NCBI GenBank assembly: GCA_024734555.1
Contig: JANPWX010000653.1
Span: 1,922,226-1,986,225 of the forward strand
Length of the DNA stretch: 64,000 nt
DNA from: Trochalopteron elliotii
Lineage: Eukaryota; Chordata; Aves; Passeriformes; Leiothrichidae
Reading direction: 5' to 3'
How positions within the stretch are numbered: position 1 is the stretch's first letter; every line of letters begins with the position of its first letter. Positions 54,127 through 64,000 of this stretch are shown here, in pieces. Position numbers and translations under genes: made by a program. The notes beneath the pieces are model-generated. The model did not search any database and was not told the DNA's origin. It saw only the letters and a list, made by a program, of their open reading frames with translations.

Positions 54127-56754
54127 ACAAAAGCACCACACGCTAGTAGCAGCTAATGAGCTTAAGCCGGTACCGTCCCATACTGAATGTCTGGTGACCC
54201 AACAAGTACCATTTTCACCAACAAAGGGGGAAAAAAAACCCCATAACCAGGAGTCTGCTGAATAAACATGATATTTTGGCTTGTGAACAAATAGTTTTCA
54301 ATATGCAAAAGAAGATTTTTTATCAGATGAAGGTCTCAAGAATTTTTAATCAGACAGTGACAACTGGACAATCCTTGCAGTGGCTTTGTACAAATTTTCA
54401 TGCAAAATAAACAGGTCCTATATAAGGCAAACTATCTTGCAGACATTTTAAATCACATATTAATTACTTGAAAGTTCATCATCTGACAGGAGTCATGAGC
54501 CAAATACAGTTACTGTGCATGTCAGATTCCTTCTTCACTGTCCAGGCCACTATCATTTATGTGATATTTATTAGTCATTTCTTCCACATCTGCTGTAATT
54601 TCAGAGATGCTTTTCTGGTGTGTCAGAAATAATGGAGTACTCCATCCCTTTCAATTCTGCCAGAGGAAGGGAACTGAGTAAGTAACCACCAACAAGCATC
54701 TCCATTAAATATCACTTCTGTTTTGTCTAAGGGTTTCCTTACTCTGGTGAATTACTCAGGGCAGGCACAGGGGAGTGGGGGAAAGAAGGGGAGGATGACA
54801 CACCTCAATACAAATTCACAGTAAGAGAACTTCATCCACAAAAGCTATTTTTATTACCTACAAATCAGGCTTTCAGCTGGCATGAAAAAACTAATAGATG
54901 GCTGCTGCTTTTTTGAGTTAAGGTTGCTTCCTGATAAGTGTTCTCCATTGTCTCATCAATTTTAAGACAAAAGATTATTCCTATTTTCAGATCAGAATGA
55001 GAGAAAATACTTAAAGAGTTTAAGAAGGTTACAACACTTTTTTGTTAATACATTTGAAAACTTAAGTACGCTTACTCATGTTATCTTGTATAAAACTCCT
55101 AAAATATCAAACCAAAATATCAAAGTAGATAAGTATTTACTATCATGTAGTACACTGTAACTGTTCTTCGCTTCATTAAAACAACAAAAAATTACTACAG
55201 GATCTAAACATCAGGATCTAAGAATTTTATTTTAGAAGGAAACACAACTAAAAATTGCATTGCAAGTTTGGCCAAAAGTTGTCACAAACCAGAAAATTCA
55301 AAAGCATTACCTCTCATGAAGAAAACCTTTACTGCAGTAGTTAAGATAGAACTGGAAATAAATATACATGAACTGGAAATAAATATACCAAACCTTTCTA
55401 AAAATTCAGCATGAGTATTAGGAAGCTTTTAAAAAAAGCATTTGTCCAAAGGGGACAATTTTTAATGTAAAAGCATCTGAAGTAAAAAGTTCATAAATCT
55501 TACAGTAGATATAATAAGACAAAGCACATTTTGAAAACTCTGTAAAAAAGTTAGTGTACTTACAATTGCACTTACTACCCACTATTACTTGCCACCAAAT
55601 ATTTTTTTTTGGGGAAAAAAAGTATCCATATTTTTAGATTTGTTTTGGATTTGGTTTTTTTTTTCCCCTGATGGATAAAATTTCTGAACTTTAATGTCAC
55701 AGCCTATTTTCATGAACCAAAATAAGTATTTACTGCCTTCTTATCAAGACAATAGGTAACACCAACTTGTACACTTAAGAACTGTAGAATGCAAAGCAAT
55801 TTCTTTCCTTTAAATGCCACTTCTACTGCAGAAAGCAAACTTACAAAATGGATGGACTTGCTTTCTTGCTCCTCCTTGGGAAAAGCTTTTGCAATCAACC
55901 CTTTTCTGTGGACAAGGCTGGAAGATTCCATAAGAGGATTCCTCCTGATGAGTTCCTTTGCTTAAAATCACAGAAAGAAATATTTTCTCTTCCACTGCTG
56001 CAGAAATTTAATGTCAGTTCCACTCCTGCTGCTGGAGGTGGTTGAAGCAATGAGATACATTTGAGTAAAATTAAATTCTTCTAAGATGTTGTAATTCTGT
56101 CTGAAGAAACTACACATACCACTGTGGTGGGACCACAGATCAAACAGAAAAGAATGGCTTCTCCTCTGCACGTAAGCAGAGAGGAACACTGGTGCCTAAA
56201 ACGGTACAAACTAGTGAACACACCACCAATGTTTAATAAATAGAAAAAGGCAGTCCCCAAACCTGAGACTTCTCTGTGTCCTGGAGAGCTCGAAAGGGAA
56301 TAGTCCCTCTCTAGCAAAACAGGACTCAACAATCCAATACTTCCTCAGTTTAGGTCTGTGCTCACCAATGAAATTACATCTCTCCCCACCTTTCAGACAG
56401 GCCAGAGCTGTGCACCTGCAATCTATGAAGCTTGGGAACAAAGAACCAAACACAGTCACACAATCTCAAATAGTGCAGTATTTCAGTGCAGAGCTCCTTA
56501 TTTATACTGCTTCTTCACCTGGTCTAACACTACTTCAGTTTCCCATACCTTTTTTAATCACATTGCCTTTTTTTGTCAGCATCCCACCTCTACTCCTTGC
56601 ACCACACTTTCAGGATCTGGATCCTCTGGCTTACATAATATTCACTGCAGCAGATAAACACACTATAATCTGTTTCCTCTTCACTGTGGCCAGTGATTCT
56701 GCCCTTACGTAGTTCTGGCTTATATGCAATTGTGACAGCATAGCAATTGCCTGC

Positions 56755-56796
56755 AATAATAATAATAATAATAGTAGTAGTAGTAGTAATGGTAAT
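56755..56796. repeat. Compound AAT / AGT microsatellite
   Basis: A run of (AAT) units passes into (AGT) units on the plus strand and ends in degenerate AATGGTAAT. It is likely polymorphic in length. Confidence 0.9.
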
Positions 56797-59127
56797 AGCA
56801 ATTTCTGATCATGCAAATTCTGAGGGAATTCAAGGAAGGGAAGATCAAACCTGAGGTGAAACCACAAAATGTTATAGGTAATGAATCAAACTGCAGTGTT
56901 AACAAAACGTTATCTGCTACACCTCTACAGAAATCAGTGTTTCCCAGATCTGACCAGACAGCAACTAACCCTAAACCAGAGGCTAAAATAATTTTGCTTA
57001 GGCCCTGACAAGTCTGCTATCTCTGTCTATCACAGCATTAAAACTTGTTCATCCAAGTGGGTACATTTAAATGCCAGAAGCACACTTGGTGCACTGGAAT
57101 CTTTCTAGGAAGCAACAGTGACACTGGTGACATGTGAGGCTTTGCCAACACCATGAAGACCCAGCTGTTTGCACACAGAGAGGGTATAATAATCCTAGAG
57201 CACTGTCTGGCCACATCTTCTGCTGTTTACAGAAGCAGCAACATATCACACTCCTAATGCACCTCTCTAATGTGGACAGGCAAGGTGTACGAATCGTTGA
57301 TTTCTTTCATCCAGTACATTCACATCTCACAGCATTAGGTCAAGATCTGGAGGGCAAAATTCACAGGTAAATTAATCCTGACTCCACAGCACTACAGAAT
57401 TTTACTTACAGATATGCACTATTCACTAAAAACTGCACTATCCACATCTGAACGTAACTGACTATAATGTGATCCTGGCCATACTGTGTTAATTTTGATC
57501 TACTTTACATAGATAATAACCATTTACACACAACTACATTAATAATTCTATCAATGTATTACCTTGAGGCAAAACACACACACATACAGAGGGAACTGGT
57601 AGATGTATGCCAGGAACACATTTAAACAAAGCCTGAGACTTCAAACATTAGACACTCTTCAAACAAATCCAAATACTTGCTATGAAGTGGCCTTTCTGGT
57701 TCGGACATTACTTGAAATATTTCCCTGTGCTGCTGGAGCTTTACCATGCTCCTGCCAAAGTGCATTACTACCATTCTCAGGGTTCTTAATTCCTTTTTTA
57801 TTTCTTTTGCTACATCTACATCAAAAATCTCTCAGAAAGTGATTGGTGTAACTGTTAGAAGTAAAAGGTTTGGAATTTGAGTTTTAAGTTTCTATAGATA
57901 TAGTGTAGCTTACCCATTCCACTTGAAGACAGAAAGATAAAACACTTTCCTGTCTAAGAAACCAATTCCTTCCTGTCCACTTTCCAAAACTTCTGAGTAG
58001 AGAGGTTTGCAGTGGGTATCTCTTGCAATTTTTTGCTTTCCTTTCAGCACAGTACTAGCTTTGTGCATTACTTCACTGCCTTATCAAATTTAGTTCTTTG
58101 GACAAATTCTGTTGTACATACTTCTCATGGGAAAATCTAGTTCTGACTGTAGAAATAAGTAGTGTTCAGCAATTGTAGTTGCTCTCCTTACTTGCACAGT
58201 TTCTGAAGGCTCAGCTATCACTACCATTTTGAGCCAGGCTTTCACCTGATGAATAGATATTGCACATACACTTTCAGCTACACATTTTATGACTAGAACC
58301 TGTTTTTTGCAGTACTGCTGATTTTCAGTCACATTCCACATTTAATCCCAGCATTTGTTTCTAGTTTGTTCAGGAGTGCTACTATAAACCAGCTTCTGAT
58401 AGTCTGCATTTTGCACTCACAGAAAAATCACATCATCAATTTCACTCTGAATTATTTGAAAGTTGTTGGCAACCACTCCATATAGGGAAATGATCCATAT
58501 TCACATCTTTCACCCTATACTATTCTACATGGTTCATACTTTGGCTTAAATCCCTCTGGCTTTATTATCAGACTAGAATCTAGGCATTCTTTACTATGGA
58601 GATAACTCCCCAGTTTAGCTATTTCTGAGTGCCAGTGCACTTGGGATCTTTGCTCTGATGGCATCCCACCAAGGCTGGCAAGTTCCAGTTGATTTACCTG
58701 ATATGTGATCTTGGGAACCTCAGCTCCAGAGACTAACCCATGCCACAGCAGGAACATACACACTTCTGCTTATTAGAATGAATAAATATGTGAAATGGGT
58801 CCCAAACACCATGACAAAAGGATGCATTACTGCATGCCCTTTCTAATGCTTCTTTTATTCTTTAATCAGTAGCTTTTCAAAATATTTCAAATTACTTTTA
58901 AATCACATTTCTGATGAGATTTTCCCTAACCTCAGCCTTTTCTCTTAAAGATATTCGTCACAGAATATCTCATCTTCTGCTCCTTTGTGTATCTCTTGTT
59001 TACTATGGCAGAATTCAGAGAACAGAACAGAATTCACTCCTGTTTTGTTCTTTGACTTTGGCAGAGAAAACGTGGAATTCTGATCTTAGCCTTCAAGGCC
59101 AAATGTTTGCAGATGATTTGCACACTC

Positions 59128-59268
59128 TGAGTTTGGCTCAGTTGGTTGGAGCATGGTGCTAATAATCCCAACATTGTGGGTTCAGTCCCTGTACAGGCCA
59201 TTCCCTTCAGCATTGGACTCAATGGTCCTTGGAGGTCAATTCCAACACAAAATATTCTGTTGTTCTGT
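59128..59268 (+). mobile_element. tRNA-Ile-derived SINE with CR1-like tail (TguSINE1-like)
   Basis: The first 70 bases follow tRNA-Ile(AAU): an A box in 'ggctcagttggttggagcat', the anticodon loop 'gctaataatccca' with AAT at 59161-59163, a B box in 'gggttcagtccct', and a 3' acceptor strand 'gtacaggcca'. The tail, with 'ggactcaatggtcctt', ends in 'attctgttgttctgt', the CR1 3' terminal signature, which suggests mobilisation by CR1 machinery. This arrangement is known from TguSINE1 in zebra finch and other passerines. It is full-length or nearly so, moderately diverged, and opposite to NSD2 transcription. Confidence 0.88.
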
Positions 59269-60132
59269 ATAAAACACATTTTAATGTGCATTTTAGCATG
59301 GATGTGGGATGCTAATATTTCAGTATTTTGTGTAAGGCACAAGCCAAAGAGATTTCACAGACAGTTAAATGGTCATCTCTGTCAGCCAATAGAACAAGAT
59401 ATCCTTGTGCTTCTTGAAAGAGACACAGAAAACCAACAGTATCCTTCACAGACTGCAGAGGAAAAATGGCAAAGTTTCTATGAAAATCAAGTTCAATAGC
59501 ACATCATACTGCAATTTTCCAGTCATTTGCCACCTATGTATCCTTACCCTAAACAGGAATATAAAATAGCTCCAATTTGTGCTGGGGAGCTGAATACCAA
59601 AGTAAAAAAGAAGATCAAATTGCTATCTTGCACCAAGAGAAAAATAGGACAAGTTAAAAGGATGGGAACAAAACTAGAAACAGAGCCATCATCTGTTGAA
59701 CAATCCTTGCAATTTAAAATATTCTTTAAGTCTCTTATATACTTTACTAGTTTAACAGTAAGTCATATAAGAGAACTTGCATCAGTGGTGCCTCAGGGCA
59801 AAGTCATTTTGCCCAATGTATGAGAACTCTGAAGTATATTAGGTTAGTACTGCACTTTTCCATACTCACTAAGTGCAATTTGATTGCTATGAAACATTCA
59901 AATACATTTTCAAACACCTACTTTCCACACCTAGCTCATCACTCCATGGTACCATAAGAACAACTTCCATGCAACTGTATTATTTCTTACATTAGCAAGG
60001 ACAGCACAAATCTTGCTTTTGGTGCAATCATGATTCAGAGGTATTTGTTTATTGCACACAACATGCATTTTAAAAAATTCAGTTTATGTTATAATCTACT
60101 GTATGCTTTGGACAGAAGTTGCTTAACTAATT

Positions 60133-60188
60133 ACTCTCTGGTAAGCTCAGCACAATAATCATTGTGAGAGAGTTAATTACCAGAGAGT
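60133..60188. other. Nested hairpin (inverted repeat)
   Basis: A perfect 12-bp outer stem (60133-60144 with 60177-60188) encloses a perfect 6-bp inner stem (60151-60156 with 60161-60166) with a four-base loop. An asymmetric internal loop of 6 and 10 bases lies between them. No known RNA family was recognised. Confidence 0.7.
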
Positions 60189-61039
60189 CAATAGATTATC
60201 TGGTGGTAAAGTTTAGAGTTACCTGTCAAGAAGGTTAATGCATAGTCCATCATGCACTGCTTATCATCACAAGGTATTAATATATATTAGTATATATTCT
60301 TGTTCACCATGAACTTTGAGTATTTTTGTAGTTTGCCATTTAACGAAAAGGGTGGCAGAATAGAGTATGGTCTACATTTTCCTTCTACACATTGCAAAAA
60401 CTTCTCTTCCTACTGATGCTAGAAAATATAAATTAACTATTATAGATGTTGCCAAACTTGATAAAAACATTGAAAATAACACCTGAGGGATCATTTTAGT
60501 AATTTCTGTCAGTGTAAAATGACAGGAAAAAGGCAAATACATTTATACAGCTACCTCCAATGACTGCAGGTCATAGAGAAGCTAATTTGAAGCTGCAACG
60601 AAGGGAGAAAATTTAGGTAGTTTCTCTCTTTTCCTTCAAAAATGTTCTCAGAATCAAACCTTCCAAGTAACCATTAACCATATAAAATAGCTGACTGACC
60701 CATTCAAACAACTACATGAACTTACAACCAGCAGGGTGACTACTGGCACATCAACAAGACTGTCATTACCAGCCCCCCTTCTCCCAAGTTCTCTGCAATT
60801 ATGCACCAAAGGAAATTTGGACCCACATGTCAGGCTCTGATGAGAAATTATTTTCTCTCTTCACTTCACCACCTGAGTAGCTATCCTGGTGCCATGTTCC
60901 ATCTCCACTTCTCATTTACACCACCAGAATTCCAATACATCCTTGGGAAGACATTTCTCAAAGCTACAGCCTGACTGGAGAGTGATGTTCCCTAGAAGCA
61001 CGGCACTTAGTGATGCCCTTAGATCCACTAAGAGAAAGG

Positions 61040-61135
61040 GCTCTGAGCAACCTGGTCTAGTGAAAGGTGTCCCCATATGGCAGGGGGGGTGGAACTGGAT
61101 GATCTTTAAGGTCTTTTCCAACCCAAACCATTCTC
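61040..61135 (+). mobile_element. CR1 LINE, 3'-end fragment
   Basis: The sequence runs through 'gagcaacctggtctagtgaa', 'ggggtggaactggatgatct', then 'ttaaggtcttttccaaccc' and 'accattct', the typical avian CR1 3' untranslated end. It is severely 5'-truncated and lacks a full terminal repeat array. Confidence 0.85.
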
Positions 61136-62744
61136 CATTCTTCCTTCGTCCCAAGGCTGGATTTGGGAATTTTACCAGATCTATCACATCCACTCAACCA
61201 TAAGGCCATTTCAATTCTCTTTGCAGGAAAGTGATGGAAGAGCTTAAATGGTATAGCCACAAACACAGTACTAAAACATGCAGTCATCATCTATGACATT
61301 ATTATTAGTCCCACCCAAGCAGTTCTTTACTCCTGCCTGATTACTGACTGTCAGGGAATCTGTTGTTTTCAGCAATACTACTTAGTGGATGCTTCTCACT
61401 ATGCAGCACACTACTCTCAAGGAGAGGTTTAATTTTTTTTCCCCAGAGAAGGCCTGGCCCTTTACCTCGCTCTATCATGCAATTTTCATGCATTAAACCA
61501 TATTCTAGGCTTAAAACCTTAGAAATGTTGTGTAGTTCTATCACCAAATTGCTGCAAGAATTCTGTTTGCACCTTCTACTCATCACACACCAGGTCCCTG
61601 GTACAGGAATCTGAGCAGAGCAGGGGAACATTTATGCACATGGAGCCCCAACAGTCAATAGGCTTTCATCGACCACAAGGAAACACTCACATTTATCAGG
61701 CTGGAGAAACAAGACCTCACTTGGGAAATGTATTGACACTGCTGGAACAAAAAGCAGGCTCACTGCAAAAGTGAGAGGCAAAAGGCCCACAAACAACAGG
61801 ACACTGAAAAATAATCTCTTCTTGCCATTCCTTTGCCATTTTATTAGTGCAGTGTTTTGGACACAAACTCACATGTATGTGCATATTCACCACCCAGATA
61901 CTAGAAAGCCACCCCCCAATAGTCATTTTTGCTTCCAGTCTAAACCCAGGCAGGGTTGGTTTTGCTGTACTATCCAGTCTATTGCATGCAGGCAGTAATT
62001 TAAATGCAATAATCTCACCTGCAAAACTACCACTGGCTTCAGAAAAGGCATATAGCGCTACAGACAATAAACCACATTTTTTTTTAATTTTACCAGACAT
62101 TTGCTGGATTCATATTGAACTAAAGAGAAATATATTTTATTTTTATTTTCCATCTTCTAAATGACTTTAAATCTAGACCCTTAAAGTATAATGACCTAGT
62201 TTCTTCTGACATTTTCAAATAATACTTGATAAAGTAGTAGGTTTTACTGTACTTTTAATACCTGGATTTTTCCAAGCATGTATGAGGGTGGATAGCCCTA
62301 TAATCTTTGCAAGAGCTAGTCATGCAGTCTCCAGTAATATTTACAGCATTTATACTCACATACTGAAAAAAACTGCGAGATTTTCTGATGGTTGCATACT
62401 AGACAAAAATGCCTGTATGATTTAACATATGGGATATAGATAGTTACAAAAGCAACCAAAAATTGCATATATTCTAAGTGCTGAGCCCTGAGTAGCCCTG
62501 CTAAACAGTGGTTTAATTCAGTTATTTCATCCCACAGTGAAATTTACCACACTGTGAAACTGAGGAGTTTATTAACGTTGATATGCTGCATTGCCCAAGC
62601 TAAATTCCCACAGCAAACAAGCAAATAATAGCTTCAGCAATAAGTTTATAGATATTCTAACATACAAACATTTTGGTAAAGAACCGATTTATTCTTGCAG
62701 CTGAAGCCACACTTTCCATGTGTAAGGAATTTTAGTAACCTTAT

Positions 62745-62790
62745 ACATACACACATACATACATGCATCTACCTATCTATCTATATATAT
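62745..62790. repeat. TACA / CTAT microsatellite
   Basis: Irregular TACA units pass into CTAT and TA units on the plus strand. Confidence 0.8.
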
Positions 62791-63559
62791 CCACTTAACT
62801 CACCAGCAAGGACTCTTTGCAAAATCTATTACAAACTTCACTGCCACCCTAGTGTTTACCTTCCCTGGATGTATGCAAAGGCTAAAAGCCAAACATATCT
62901 TCCTTTCTTTTTTTAAGCAGACCTATTTAGCTTACTCAGTGTGGAGCGCACTAGCTCCTAAATTTAACAATCATTATAAACCAATCTTAATGCAAATGCC
63001 AATAAGAAAATATTCATGCACACCAAATACATGGGCAATGACTGATACCAGCCTCTTGCTTGCCTTATGTCTGTTAGCAAGAAGCCCATTTCCTCTAAAA
63101 TCTGCTTAAATATGGTGTTTACCGTCTCTGTACTTCTACTAGTGTTTACTCCTCCTTTCAGCCGACATATTTAAAAAAAGCCAAAACCAAAAAGCAAGTA
63201 TAAATACGTTCAAGAAGTATGGCAAATTCCCTTCTCCACCCCCAGAGCGGTAAAGCCACAGCAGATGAGCTGTAACTATGGCCTTGGGAATACAAGTTCC
63301 CCAGGCTCTTTTACCACACAAATATCAATTCAAGTTACAAGAGCCCTGTCCTCTTATGCTTAATGAATATTGAGCCAACGAGCCCGCACGCCTTCGCAGG
63401 AATGTTTTCTTTCCATTTTCCTAACAAGGCTCTCCTCCCATACCGGTCCAGGATGGACTGCAGAAGGGTGTAAGTAGAAGGATCATCACACCAGTGTTTA
63501 GTGGAGGAATAAATCAAACATGGCTTCCCCCTCCATACATTTCCAGAGTTACATTCACT

Positions 63560-64000
63560 CCTGCTGCCGTACAATCTCAGTCCTACCCGGCGGGAAGGGG
63601 CAGGAGCAGCCTCCACCTCCCCACACCCTCACCGCCACGGGGGGGACATTTGCAGCCTCACTCACTACCCCTTAAGGGGACGGTTTAAACCCTGGGGAGG
63701 GTTTTTTTTTCCCTTCCCATCGGTCGTGTCCCCCCGCTCCGGTTTTCTTTCTGATTTGCACTGATTGATTCCCCATTCCCCGGGGAGGGAGGTGGGACGG
63801 GTGGGCTCCTCTCCTTTAACCCCTTTATGCTGCCCCCGACCTCCCGCAGCGCCGAGGAGGAGGAGGAGGCGGTCAGGGGGGAAAGGATGAAGCTGCAACA
63901 GCCGGGACTCCGGCTCGGCATCGCTCCTTTCCGCTCCTCCGCCACCCAAGAGTCAGGCCCAGCCAGCGGCACAAATCCTGCGGCAGCCTCCGGGGGGGGG
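63560..64000 (-). promoter_or_regulatory. NSD2: CpG-rich promoter / noncoding first-exon region of NSD2
   Basis: The last 440 bases are far richer in G, C and CpG than the AT-rich sequence to the left, which suits a CpG-island promoter at the 5' end of a broadly expressed gene. A good splice-donor candidate for a noncoding exon 1 reads GTA|GTGAGT on the minus strand, with the intron starting at 63665. An alternative is GGGAG|GTCGGG further upstream. An upstream ATG at 63921 opens a 78-codon reading frame that stops at 63685, inside the proposed exon. No TATA box was recognised. The exact transcription start, the donor used, and whether the island continues past the window edge cannot be decided from sequence alone. 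Confidence 0.7.

Larger units (their letters stand above)
50315..63664 (-). other. NSD2: 5' UTR intron(s) of NSD2
   Basis: About 13 kb of AT-rich noncoding sequence lies between the CpG-rich region and the start-codon exon. It holds a GC-rich patch with a CTCF-like motif (52433-52535), an antisense CR1 remnant (52826-52925), an A/C-rich tract (52987-53050), a G-quadruplex candidate (54101-54126), an AAT/AGT microsatellite (56755-56796), a tRNA-derived SINE (59128-59268), a nested hairpin (60133-60188), a CR1 3' end (61040-61135) and a TACA/CTAT microsatellite (62745-62790). Human NSD2 has several noncoding or alternative 5' exons. Equivalents may be present here, but none could be identified from sequence. 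Confidence 0.6.

Noticed and set aside
59128..59200. A functional tRNA-Ile gene
   Set aside because: The arms carry mismatches and the sequence continues into a CR1-like tail, so it is a SINE and not a tRNA gene.
63300..64000. First exon of the divergent neighbour LETM1
   Set aside because: No LETM1-like coding sequence is recognisable on the plus strand; expected synteny alone is not evidence within this window.

Overview
This window is part of a bird genome, most likely a songbird (passerine). It is AT-rich, intron-dominated DNA holding one protein-coding gene on the minus strand: NSD2 (WHSC1/MMSET), a histone H3 lysine-36 methyltransferase. Two observations support a bird: CR1-type LINE 3' ends, and a tRNA-Ile-derived SINE with a CR1-like tail at 59128-59268 that resembles TguSINE1, a SINE known from passerines.

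The gene runs from right to left. A CpG-rich promoter / first-exon region lies at about 63560-64000. A noncoding 5' intron of about 13 kb follows. The start codon is at 50285, and fifteen coding exons lie between 50285 and 10. Joined, they give 2997 nt (999 codons) with every splice phase compatible. Encoded in order are: an N-terminal regulatory region with basic clusters; PWWP1 (residues about 218-285); a basic linker; an HMG box (about 455-515); a Ser-rich basic/acidic linker; a run of PHD-type zinc fingers (about 671-880); PWWP2 (about 881-950); and the charged helix before the catalytic domain. The window ends in the intron just before the AWS/SET/post-SET exons, so the catalytic domain and the C-terminal PHD/C5HCH module lie outside it.

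Region by region: 1-6135 is the exon-dense zinc-finger and PWWP2 block, with introns of about 0.5-1 kb. 6136-18881 is a 12.7-kb intron with a near-ideal CTCF motif. 18882-31286 holds the linker and HMG-box exons plus a CR1. 31287-35061 holds the PWWP1 split and a tandem-repeat patch. 35062-49688 is a 14.6-kb intron with a candidate 39-bp in-frame microexon. 49689-50314 is the start-codon exon. 50315 to about 63664 is the 5' intron, with a GC-rich patch carrying a CTCF-like motif, a G-quadruplex candidate, a nested hairpin, a SINE and CR1 fragments.

I found no second protein-coding gene, no full-length mobile element and no sign of a new multi-gene system. The points of most interest are splicing oddities (a GC-AG intron, a possible microexon, a tandem acceptor), two candidate CTCF sites in the same orientation, and several structured noncoding patches.
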